From Yamagishiella unicocca (lineage: Eukaryota; Chlorophyta; Chlorophyceae; Chlamydomonadales; Volvocaceae), in assembly GCA_003116995.1 (NCBI GenBank), contig BDSL01000079.1:186001-250000 (forward strand): 64,000 nucleotides of DNA, read 5' to 3'. The notes beneath the pieces were generated by a model that was not told the origin of the DNA, made no database searches, and saw only the letters and a program-made list of their open reading frames with translations. How positions within the stretch are numbered: the first letter of the stretch is position 1; each line of letters opens with the position of its first letter. Below, in pieces: positions 54,545-64,000 of this stretch. A program made the translations under genes and the position numbers.

Positions 54545-56353
54545 ATAAGGAACGCGTGGAGCCGTGAGAGGTGAGACCGTTAGGTAGGTAGGTACGTTGG
54601 TCGGTTGATAAATGGTAGCCTGCAGGACACGACATTGCGTCTGCCCTCGCGAGCGAGTGAGGTTCAGAAGATTCTGGAGCTGCAATTCCATACGATGGTG
54701 CTGGTCAGTCACCCTAGTTAATGATGCCGCCGGTGGGTGGGTGGTCATGGGCATAACAGCGCGGATCCAACATCGGCCAAATTCGTGGTGGAAACGTTCT
54801 TCGAAATTTAGCAGACGTTAATTCATTGTGGGGTTGTCGTTATTGTTTTGGACTGCAACGTCAACACCACCGTGTCAGTCACGCCTGACGGCTGCCGAAC
54901 GACAGTCCTATATTTTTCCTTCCATAGATCCATACCTAGAGCGTCTCCATTTATTTATTTGGCATGTTAGCTGCTATGCAATTATATTGTTTTTTACGAT
55001 TCATTTAGCTTCCCCAACCGCTGTCCACATGGTGCTCGCTCTATTCCGAAGCATGAGACGTTCACGGAAGGCTCCAGACCAAGGCTTCGTTTTAATTCGT
55101 GTAAGCACTGAGCACTCGTGGAACCCGCATTGCCTATCGGTACCCGTTGCTGCTGTTTTCTCTTTCAAAGGCGACATGGAGTGACAGGCAGCGATAAAAC
55201 AAAACAAAAATATAACCACGACGGAAGGACACTGGACGATGCGCAAATAGTCATTCTGGAGAGGACCAAGCATCAAAGCTCGGGAAGAGCGTTCCTCCCA
55301 ACGGAATGATGGGCCTCCTTGCGTCTGGGCAGCGGGTTCGCTCCGGACCCGCTGGGCCCGCTGTAACGTTACTCACTCGTATAGCGGTGCGCATGTGCTT
55401 CCTTTTTCCTTTATTACGAGAGCCCAATGCTGCTTCATCTATTCATGAGGAGCCCAGAGCTAAGGGACTCCGCTGGTCCAGAGGGGAGTAACGCTGACTG
55501 TCAAGGGCAGGGTTTACATCGTGCCATGCCATGCTGCGTTAAACCTGGTAAATTCAGTTCGGCCCAACTGTTTGACTCCTAATCAAAGGTAATTCCGATT
55601 TGGCACCCCATGTTTTATCAGCGTGCAGCATACCGGTATATGGCCTGTTGGCCGTCCAAAGCTTGTGTCACGCCATCGATAAGGCATGAATAATACAACG
55701 CTTCCTCGTAACCTGAGTTCGGACACTAATGGATCCACGTTGAGCGCTGGTGGGCCCTGGTGGGCTTCCGAATCCTCAACATGCTCCTAAACTGTCCCGG
55801 AAAACAGATTTCTAGGGTCCGTGTGACGGCTATGGATACTAGTGCATTCCAGCAATTTTGGTCCTAAAAGCAAGCCATACCAATGCCCTTGGAAAATATT
55901 GTACAAAATGGGCGAAAGTAAAATTACCAACGACGCGAAAACAAGCATCGCGTGTGTCCCAGTAACACGCCAAATCTTCTCCAAATAGCACGTTATCGCT
56001 TTCAGTATAATATCTCAATGCCTCCTGCTTACCGCGCGGCCGCTCCTTTCGCACGGAAACAGACAGGCGCGAGTAACGAAACGCCCTAACGTGCGCGGAG
56101 CCCGTTCGAATTCTTTACGTCGCCATCAGTATAAAAGTAGACATAATGTAAAAATATATTAACACTTCGCATCATCAATCGTATCCACCGTGCATCTCCT
56201 GGACTGCCGATCATAGGACACTGGCCGTAGACTCGGTTGTTCATTAACAAACATAACGCTTGGGCAGCCTCAGCGCTCTTCCACGATTGCCAACCTCAAC
56301 TTAGTTCCAAAGTTCACTTCCTCGGCAGCCTTTCTGGCTTAAAGGAGCCAAAT
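54545..56353. other. Spacer between the tandem paralogues
   Basis: AT-richer DNA with no recognisable gene. TGTAA at about 55364 may serve copy 1. The promoter of copy 2 lies at the right end. Confidence 0.5.
56130..56137 (+). promoter_or_regulatory. TATA box of copy 2
   Basis: TATAAAAG sits about 220 bases upstream of the ATG at 56354, leaving room for a 5' UTR of about 190 bases. Confidence 0.55.
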
Positions 56354-58082
56354 ATGGCAGCTCGGAGGTCCCTGTCGTCGCAAGCCATTACTCTCCTCGT
56401 GCTCGGCTTGTCCATCATTTACGAGCTCAATGCTAAAGGTGAGACATGGAGTGCGTCTTTGATGCAGAACATTGTGGGTGCCAGCAGTCCGCAACAAGTC
56501 AGTGCCGCACGGCGCCATGCCTCCAAGGGACACTGCTGCGAGTACCGAACCGGCATGCGGTACCGGCCCTTCTCTGTTACCTTCTAGCTGAGCCAATCCA
56601 CTCACTCGGCGGCCCCTGCCGTCTGTCCTTTCCGTTCCACAGACCTGAGCCCGTCGACCTCCAGTCCTGTGCAGCTGGTGCCCCTACCTCAGAACCCATT
56701 GTGAGTGCGACCGGGGCGATGTAGGGTGCGCGCCCGAAGGCGTCCACACCCCTGGTTTCCAAACAGACGTGATTTTGAGCAAGGCAACCTCGCCCCTTCC
56801 ATATCGCATCGATTCGGTGGAAGGTGGTTTTCCATCCTTTGTCTAGATTTCGAGCCCTGCCGACGTGTAAGGGTGTTGTCTAGAAGCACAATGGCTACTG
56901 CGTGCATACGCAAGGCTTCCCGCCTTTCACACATCAACATGCACACCTCTTCCATCTGTCGCCCGCCGCAGGGACTCCTTTCCGTACAAGGCGTGCGCGG
57001 CAAAGGCTAGCTGCGATGATATGCCACTGCAGCTACAGATCGGCTCCGTGGAAGAAAGCGAAACGACGATCCAGGGCAAATACAGTTACCCGTCAGTCTG
57101 CTTCAAGATCCAGCCGAAGACCTTAACCGTTCCGGCGCAGCTGGCTCTGCCCACTGCTGGCGGCCAGAAGGATAGCGACAACAGCTGCAACTCAATGCTT
57201 CAGGGACTGAAGGAGTTGCGCATAAAGACAAGTAAGCAGTACAGCGAGCAATACCAATGTCGTGGCATAGCATTCATATGTGCATGCGTGTCTAACACAA
57301 GCTTTGCTTTGCTTGGGTTTCATCTTGACTTTTTGACTTTGGGTCCTTGTAACCCTGTCCCACTGTCGATTCATCATTGTTGTTGTTGTAACGGTTACAG
57401 TGGGTTCCAGACCAAGAGGTGTGTAACCCTTGGCTAACCCAACTGCATGCGCATTCCGCACCCACTGCTCGCAGCTAACATGACCCTCTGGAAGCCAAAG
57501 CGGAAGAACATCACCGACAACTCCATCACGTTCACCACCACCGTCAACGGCGCCGTCGTCGCGAGCTCGCTGGAGAAGCAGCGTGTTGGCGGCTCGTTGG
57601 AGACCTTTCTGAGCATCCCGCTCGGGTTTCTGTCCAAGAAACAGATTGCGTCGGGCAACACGACCATTTGCCTGAGCCTGCCGGTGGACGAGCGGCGCCT
57701 GTCCGTCACCGACTACGTGGTGCAGGACAAGGAGTACTTTAACCAAAAGGTGGTTGGCGAGAGGAACCAAACCGTGTACACCGTCAAGGTTGTGTATAGC
57801 TTCTTCGGCAAAAAGGGCAGCTGCTGCCCGGCGTGCTCGACCAACCTTTTTGCTGCCGAAGATCCGCAATGCCCTGGTTGCGGATGGAGCACCATCTACA
57901 ATACCTGCTGGGACTCTACATGGAACAAGGACTGCCAACAAGCCTGCTGGGCGTGCTTAATCCCCTATTCCAAGATCTATGGCTTCGCATACAAGAACCA
58001 GGAGGGTTGCCGCATGTGTACGACAAACACTTACGGATTGTGTGGCGCGGGTTATAGTGTGCTTTACTGCTGTTCGTATTAG
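56354..58082 (+). CDS. Secreted Cys-rich protein, pherophorin-like, copy 2
   Basis: Paralogue of the gene at 53050. Four exons in phase: 56354-56438, 56643-56700, 56972-57231 and 57475-58082, giving 336 residues. It has a signal peptide (SSQAITLLVLGLSIIYELNA), then a short Ser/Pro linker. The domain begins DSFPYKACAAKASCDD, with KYSYPSVCFKI and NSCNSMLQGLKELRIKT. The C-terminus is Cys-rich (SCCPACSTNLFAAEDPQCPG, CQQACWAC, GCRMCTTN) and ends YCCSY. Exon phases (1, 2, 1) equal those of copy 1, and exon 4 is 608 bases in both. Exons 1-3 and the end of exon 4 have diverged clearly, while the start of exon 4 has not. A matrix role and the pherophorin link are inferred. Confidence 0.8.
57451..57739 (+). 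repeat. Near-identical 289-bp tract, second copy
   Basis: Partner of 53913-54201. After it the two exons fall to roughly two-thirds identity while staying aligned. Confidence 0.95.
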
Positions 58083-59571
58083 GCAGGGATTGAATTGGGT
58101 GAGTATGCAACGCCAGTGCACCAGTCCGCTCCGTAGCGGGGAGTGGGCTCAGCCAGTGTTTTGCACGGACAAGCAGGTTGCCAGAAGTTCGTGCCTCTGA
58201 CGACTCAAGGTGATAAAGAGCATAGCCCGCTGGTGGGCCCGACGCATTGGTGTCTAGGTGTTTTTCGATGATGAGGCGCGCGTTCAATGCCACGATATTT
58301 TCCGTAGTGTGTGTGTGTATGCTTAGCAGGGGCTGCAATCGCTCACTAGGTTATGGATGTGTGCTTAGCATGGCCCATGTGCACAGCATGAGGCCTGCTG
58401 CCCACCACCTGGGGAATCCTGATGCTGTCGAGTGAACGGCCCCGCTCGGCTGCGAGTGGTGTGCGCGGTTCATGGCCAAGTGGATGTAGACGGACCGGAT
58501 TAGCACCATAGCTGCAATAAAAGCACCACTGTGCCACTCACGCCATTGCGAGGTGGTTGCCAATTTCTTAGCTTGATATACTGAGGTGGCATGCCCTCAG
58601 CATCCTTAGTCCAATCGTTTATGCTTAGTACAACTTAGTCGTTAGCTTCCCATTTCCTTCAGTTCTCCTACAAATACGGCGCTCCCTTATAATTATAGTT
58701 GCACCGAGCTATTCATTTCGGAATGAACACAGGCCAACCCTTGTAACAAGTCCTTTCATTAATGGACCCCGTAAGCCATCACGTTCTGCACGTCTGCGCG
58801 ACAAATGAGGCCATGCAGTTGGCATACTTCCTTCCCGATTGCCGAACATTCACCTTGTAGCTCTATGGGATTGGGGGTGGGTGGTTGCTGGGCGGGCGTG
58901 GAGGGCTGCAAGGAAACCCGGGCGTGGAGGGCAGGCTGGCTGGGTTCGCACGCCTGGGCACTGGCTGGATGATAGCTGACGCTGCTGCTTCCGTCAGCCA
59001 GTGTGGGTGTAGCAGCGCTACTCGCCAAAGCAAAAGCGGGCCTGTCCAATCGAACACCTATTTACCGTTGGCTCGTCCCTTTTCCGTGCAGGATTTGCTA
59101 CTCATTGTTGGTTACGTTCCCTTCTGATTCAGTATGCCTAATACATCGTTAGTCATGTGACGCTTCTCTGGGTGCTGCGCAGGTCGTGCGCGCATCGCGA
59201 GTCCTTTGGGCCTGGAAGGGCAATGCGTCTCCTAAGGGTTTGAAATGTTTCCTCCGCTCGCCGAAGCAGTTTTAAGCCACCTGGCATTGTGCACCTCACC
59301 CCATGCCCTACTTCGTTGACCAGAAATCAACCGCCTATTACCACATACTGCATTCCATCCCGCTGAGGTCGGCAGTGCGCTACTGGCTCTCCCTCTTGCA
59401 TTGAGCCCCCGGTGCAATACATACGGCCAGTTTTGACTACAAGGATCCGCCGGCTGCCCTCGTTGCATGGCGCATCTAGGCAAGTGGTACGGCGCAGGCA
59501 AACACGCCAGGTATGCCGTGCTGCCTAGGTAGACGGTGCGAATGTGTGACCGTATAATTAGGGTTTGATGC

Positions 59572-59603
<32 letters not shown>
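59572..59603. repeat. (CAGG)n microsatellite
   Basis: Eight perfect tetranucleotide units. Confidence 0.95.
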
Positions 59604-59880
59604 CCGGGGTACGGGGTACGGGGTCGGCCGACAAGGTGTCAACAGATGCAGGCGCCCAACGTACACCGTACGGCAGTTCTGGGAATGATAAGGCCCTTCA
59701 AGCCCCTCTCAAAGCACTCCGGCGCCTGGACAGCTGCAGACTGGCTAGTTAGGAAGGCGCCCAGCCAGTCGCAGTTCTTTGCCGCCCCAGCCTCTCGACC
59801 TGCCCACCCCTACTTGGCTACAGTCAACGTTGCCTATTCCTACACCTCAGCCGCGCCTCCGCTCCCGCTCTTTGGCGCGC

Positions 59881-59940
59881 CACTGGACCATCACCTTCAC
59901 CGCCCTCGGTTTGTCGGCCGTGGATTCGCGGATTCTCTTA
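59881..59940 (+). repeat. Dispersed ~60-bp repeat, copy B
   Basis: Matches the minus strand of 24001-24060 apart from scattered substitutions and one inserted base. It is located about 75 bp past the DPH5 stop codon. Confidence 0.75.
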
Positions 59941-60012
59941 TTAAACCCTCACTTCCGGGCGCCCATCCCCTCGTCCCCCCTCCTAATGTTTTTATGCCTC
60001 GTCCCCCTCCTG

Positions 60013-63000
60013 CTATTGCTCCTGCTGCTGGACACCCTTGATCATGTAGAAAGCCAGCATCTCCTCCTCTGTCACGTGCAGCTCGCCCGCCAGCACCAGG
60101 CAATGCAGCGGCGCACCGAAGTCCACCTGCGTCACCCATATCACAACACATGAGGACTAGGATGATGGCCATGAGCCGTGGGAGGTGGGCGGTAGGTTGA
60201 GAGCCCGCCTCCTCCACCCCCTCGGTTCCCCGATAGCATCGTGTGTCTGCGTGTGTGTGTGGCACATCTCTCGGCTGGTACGACAATGAGATGACTGCCC
60301 CCTCCACACCAACATCACATACCCACGTCCCTTCTCTCCTCAACCCCCTCCCCCACCGAGTGCCACGGCGCACCTCCTTCAGTTGCTCCAAGGTTCCCGC
60401 CACGATCTGTTGGTCGTCGGCCTGAGCGGGCCGAGGAGGAGCGGTACGGCGTCGGGTCGCAGGTCGGGATCGATACCTAGCATTCGGCGGTGGTGGTGGT
60501 GGTGGTGGTGGTGGTGGTGGTAGTGGTGGTGGTGGCGGTGGACGATGGACAGCAACACGGGTACGTTGTCCGCCGCAACCTCGTGTACGGCGCCGCCGTG
60601 TGGCCCCCCGCAATAAGGCCCAATCGGCTCACGCGCCACCCGCCGCTTCATCCGCCGCACCTGTAATCTTGCTATCCCGACGCCCAATGTGGAGGAGTCG
60701 AAAGCCTTTTCCGCTCTCCGCTCCTCCACCTCCAGCAGCTGCTCGATCGCCTGCAGCCGAGGGGGAGGCGGTCCAGGGAGGAATCACGTAAATGTGGGGA
60801 CGGACACCGTGCGTCACGGCTCACGGTGAACCACAACCCAGGTAAAGAGCGAGGGACGGGCCGCGTAGGTGGGGTGACCACTGGTGGGGTGTGGGGCAGA
60901 TGGGTCACATCAGTGGGCAATCAACGGGTGCGCCGGGTGCGGCCTCAAGGTCAGGGTGCGGCCTCAAGGTCAGGGTGCGGCCTCAAGGTCAGGGTGCGGC
61001 CTCAAGGTCAGGGTGCGGCCTCAAGGTCAGGGTGCGGCCTCAAGGTCAGGGTGCGGCCTCAAGGTCAGGGTGCGGCCTCAAGGTCAGGGTGCGGCCTCAA
61101 GGTCAGGGTGCGGCCTCAAGGTCAGGGGACCCCAGACCGGCTGGGGGGCCCCCGGAGGACCGCAGGGCGCGGCAGTTGGGTTACAAAGCGCGTCGCGGCG
61201 GTTTCAATCTGGCTGCAAGTTGGTTACAATCTGGTTGCAGTCTGGTTGCAATCTGGTTGCACTCTGGCTGCAATCTGGTTGGAATTTGGTTGCAATCTGG
61301 CGCATCGTTCCCCGCCCTCCAACACCGGGCAACGACCTATACACGTCGCCACTCGCCCCCCTGGTCGCACCGTGTTGATTGTCATGTAGCGGGGGGCCTC
61401 GTACACCACCTTGCCTCGAGCCAGCGCCGCCAGGTCGGGCTCCTTGACCTGCCGCCACCACCGCCCGCAGCGCAGGGTACAGAGGAACATGAGGCGGTGG
61501 GTGCAGGAGGCGGTGGGTGCACGCGGCGGTGGGAAGGGGCCCCAGCGATGGGAGGAAGGGCAGTCGAGCACTGTGGGTGCGCGAGAAGCTTCAACTCCTC
61601 ACCTCCGTGCCACCCCCTCTGATGCACTTCCTCCTTAAGGCCGCAGCCACAGTCCAGTGCAGCGCCTGGCCGCCGCATCCTCTTACATGATGAGGTCGGA
61701 GGCCTGGAGCTGTGCAAGTCCCTTCCAAGCCAGCCAATGCCGTACATAAGCCCCTAAGGGGATCGCGACCTTCTGGCTTCCTGGCTGCTTTCCCGGGGGA
61801 CCGGCCATCGGCACCGGCAACAGGCCACCGGGCCCTTCCCACGGAGCTACCTACCCCCTGCTCGCGCAAGGCCCCCGTCCCAGTGCCACCCTTGCTCGCT
61901 GCAGGTGCCCACCTCTGGCCCCCGCCAAGAGGCCCTGCAGGGGGCCCGGTGTTCGAACCCTGTGATGCTTTCCTTCCGCCGCCGCCGCCGCCGCCGCGCA
62001 ACGCACCTTTATGTCCAGCAGACACAGCGTGTGCAGTCCCAGCCTGCAGCAGGAGGTGAGGCCGCCGGGCAGGTTGGGCGCGCGGGTGAGGAGGAGGTGA
62101 GGGAGGGAGGGTGGGGAGGGAGGCAGGGAGGCAGGGAGGCAGGGAGGCAGGGCGGCAGGGCGGCAGGGCAGCAGGGCGGGCGGCAAGAAAGAGGGGGATG
62201 CGAGGACGGGAGGGGTCGACCATGACAGGGGTATCCTCCCATGACAGGGGGTTTGGGGCTTAAAGCCGCGGTCGCAGCCACGTGCCTGCGGTTGGCCACG
62301 ATCTTGTCGTAGAAGGAATCTGGTCGCCAGCTGTCGGTGAAGAACACCACGGAGATAGCCTGGGCGCATGGGGGATGGCGTGGGGGAGGGGGTGCGGGTG
62401 GGAGGGGGTAGTAACTGTTGCAGGGGGCTCCAGGCAAGAAGGTAGAGCCATCGGGTGCATCGCGGGGCGCACGCGGCAATGCAGCTGGCTGGGTCGGGTG
62501 GGGCGTAAGATGGGTGTGAGAGGTGTGTGAGAGAGCTGTGAGAGAGGTGCGAGAGAGGTGCGAGATGAAGCCCGTGGGGTTGAACTGGGTGGGGCGATCA
62601 GGGCGCTCCATGACCCTGCACGGCCGCACGTCAACGCCGCACCCCCCACCGCGAGAATTGTCCGGCTGCTTGCCACTTGGCAGTTGGTCGCCTCCATGCC
62701 GGTGGTGGCCGCCCCGCCCCGCCACTGCCACATGCCCGGAGCTAAGGCGCGGTCGGCGGCTGGGAGGTGCCGGCTGGTAGTGCTGCTGGCGGCGCCTGGT
62801 GCGTCCGCCTCCCGCCCCACCCGGTTCTTTTCTGTAACCCCCGCCCCGCACCCTACCCCCCCCCCCCGCCACCCCCAGGCCCCACCCACCTCCCCGAAGC
62901 GGTAGAGCGACAAGCCGCACGCCCCCACCGCGTTCATCACGGACGCGTTGTGGATCACCCGCACCGGGATGCCCCGCTCGCGGGCCCGGAGCTGCAGGTC

Positions 63001-63982
63001 GGTGTGGGTGGTGGCGCTGAGGGAGGCGGGCGGGCGGGGGCGGGGGCGGGGGCGAGAGCGGGGGCGGGGGCGGGCTGGGAGTGAGCTTTGGGGGAGGGCC
63101 GGGGCCGGGTTGGGTGGACGGTGTCCGCCCGGGTCGTGTGGCGCTGGTCTGAAATGCGGTCAGCCGACCTGTGGGTGGGAACTAGGGCCCGCTTGCCTCT
63201 AGCCTGCTTGATAGGGCCCGCTAGGGCTCGATAGGGCTCCATAGGGCTCGATAGGGCCCGCTTGCCTCTAACCTGCTCGATAGGGAGCCGTCCCCCTGTG
63301 CCACCCGGCCCCCAAAGCAAAGCTCACGTCACCCACCCGCCCACCCACCTACCCTCACCCACTCACCCGAACGGGTCCCCCACCACACAAAATGCCACGT
63401 CCTCCGTGTCCGCCCCCTCCAGGATGTCCTCCGCCCGCTGTACACCAGGGAGGGTTAGCGGTTGAGGTGGTTGGGATGCGGTGTGGTGGGTGGCGCAAGA
63501 GGGGGGAGGAAAAGGGCGAGGGCGGCACTGAGGTGGAGGGTAGGCAGGCCGGGGCAGAGGCGGGGTAACGGATACCGGAATGTGCCACCTGACCTACAGG
63601 CACTACATCACTATAGCCCTTTCCCGCTGGGTGTGTTAAGTCCGGGCTCCGTTAGGGCCCCGGTCGCTCACCGACTCCACCATTTCTCGGTCCGCGATGA
63701 CGACCTCCTTGCCGTACAGCGCCTCCTGTGGCACGAGGAGCGGCGGGCGGGGAGGTATGTGTGTGTGGGGGGGGAGGCGGCGAGACCGCCCTGTGTCCAG
63801 CAAGTTTGCCATCGTCCCGGCACACTATCCTCCAACCGCTGCCGCTCACAAACAGCATCCTCCTCCTCGCCCTCCTCCCACCCCTCCCTGCCCCGCTCAC
63901 CAGCTTCTCCTTCCCGCACAGCAGGATGGAGGTGTAGGCTTCCAGGTAGACGCGGGAGCTGCCGCGCACAGCCTCCAGGCCT
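60013..63982 (-). CDS. DPH5: Diphthine methyl ester synthase DPH5, N-terminus beyond window
   Basis: SAM-dependent methyltransferase of diphthamide synthesis, which methylates the modified His of elongation factor 2 in the cytosol. Exons in phase: 63982-63901, 63725-63672, 63437-63367, 63016-62890, 62359-62286, 62043-62007, 61448-61371, 60750-60661, 60421-60374 and 60126-60013. The first visible exon ([20 protein letters not shown]) corresponds to about residue 18 of other DPH5 proteins, so only the short start (the GLGLGD glycine loop) lies past 64000. Visible motifs are [73 protein letters not shown] and the C-terminal [18 protein letters not shown]. These match the whole length of the family. 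The exon pair 62286/62043 joins correctly only with a GC donor (AG|GCACGT). Introns carry several minisatellites. Confidence 0.95.
60488..60540. repeat. (TGG)n microsatellite in a DPH5 intron
   Basis: About 17 trinucleotide units with a few interruptions (tag, cgg). Confidence 0.95.
60936..61125. repeat. 19-bp minisatellite, ten copies, in a DPH5 intron
   Basis: Ten virtually perfect copies of gggtgcggcctcaaggtca. The unit is not a multiple of three, so all three frames are open across it, which creates false reading frames. Confidence 0.95.
61204..61300. repeat. 11-bp minisatellite in the same DPH5 intron
   Basis: About nine diverged copies of caatctggttg, ending about 70 bp before the exon at 61371-61448. 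Confidence 0.85.
62110..62180. repeat. ggcaggga-type repeat in a DPH5 intron
   Basis: Purine-rich 8-bp units (aggcaggg) drifting into cggcaggg. It lies in the GC-donor intron. Confidence 0.85.
63185..63290. repeat. Short imperfect repeat in a DPH5 intron
   Basis: Repeated tagggctcgatagggc units, with cccgcttgcctcta at both ends (near 63189 and 63258). Confidence 0.75.
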
Positions 63983-64000
63983 CTGTGGAGGGGGTGGGAG

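Larger units (their letters stand above)
58083..60012. other. Convergent intergenic region
   Basis: Holds the 3' UTR of copy 2 (TGTAA at 58742 is a candidate poly(A) signal) and the 3' UTR of DPH5 on the other strand. A (GGCA)n microsatellite lies at 59572-59603. The only other structure seen is the dispersed repeat at 59881-59940. Confidence 0.5.

Noticed and set aside
60936..61125. CRISPR-like regular repeat array
   Set aside because: Units are directly abutting with no spacers, in a eukaryotic intron: a minisatellite.
60826..61622. Three overlapping long reading frames rich in [16 protein letters not shown] repeats
   Set aside because: They are produced by a 19-bp minisatellite open in all frames and are antisense to DPH5 exons.
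61945..61965. tRNA T-arm-like sequence ggtgttcgaaccctg
   Set aside because: No acceptor stem, D-arm or anticodon arm can be fitted upstream; it lies in a DPH5 intron.

Overview
The window is nuclear DNA of a green alga, most likely a volvocine (Chlamydomonas/Gonium/Volvox group). The genes are rich in short GT-AG introns. Exons are GC-rich, intergenic DNA is less so, and introns are full of minisatellites. TGTAA poly(A) signals lie downstream of some stops. The gene set is eukaryotic and photosynthetic: thylakoid proteins with transit peptides, a multi-membrane family typical of Chlamydomonas, and secreted Cys-rich wall-type proteins. I see no organellar, bacterial, viral or CRISPR sequence. 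The species is not determined. Exon joins below come from splice-site reading with phase checks, without transcripts.

Left part (1-20.8 kb): a TmcB-like multi-membrane gene on the minus strand runs off the left edge (24 to about 5513). A gene-poor 4 kb follows. Then comes a plus-strand CDK7/CDKD-type kinase (9555 to about 15.8 kb) with a very large activation-loop insert and a long low-complexity tail. About 5 kb without a recognisable gene follows it.

Middle (20.8-45.2 kb): a complete eukaryotic glycyl-tRNA synthetase lies on the minus strand in 19 exons (20834-28660). Its 5' end faces a plus-strand DUF676 serine esterase/lipase (29834-34958) that carries a huge insertion. Next is a head-to-head pair of thylakoid genes, TL29/APX4 (minus, 36712-40434) and CURT1 (plus, 40747-41551), with 312 bp between their start codons. 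A seven-exon orphan gene lies on the minus strand (42312-45168).

Right part (45.7-64 kb): a ten-exon cytochrome P450 (45700-50289). Two tandem paralogous secreted Cys-rich proteins (53050-54544 and 56354-58082) share a nearly identical 289-bp tract, which suggests recent gene conversion. DPH5, the diphthamide-synthesis methyltransferase (minus, 60013 to beyond 63982), is cut by the right edge.

How the genes relate: TL29 and CURT1 are both thylakoid proteins and may share a promoter. GlyRS and DPH5 both serve translation but are far apart, and no operon logic applies. The main points of interest are the CDK7 activation-loop insert and start-codon hairpin, the gene-conversion tract, possible non-AUG dual targeting of GlyRS, two GC-AG introns, the degenerate heme site of TL29, and small dispersed repeats.
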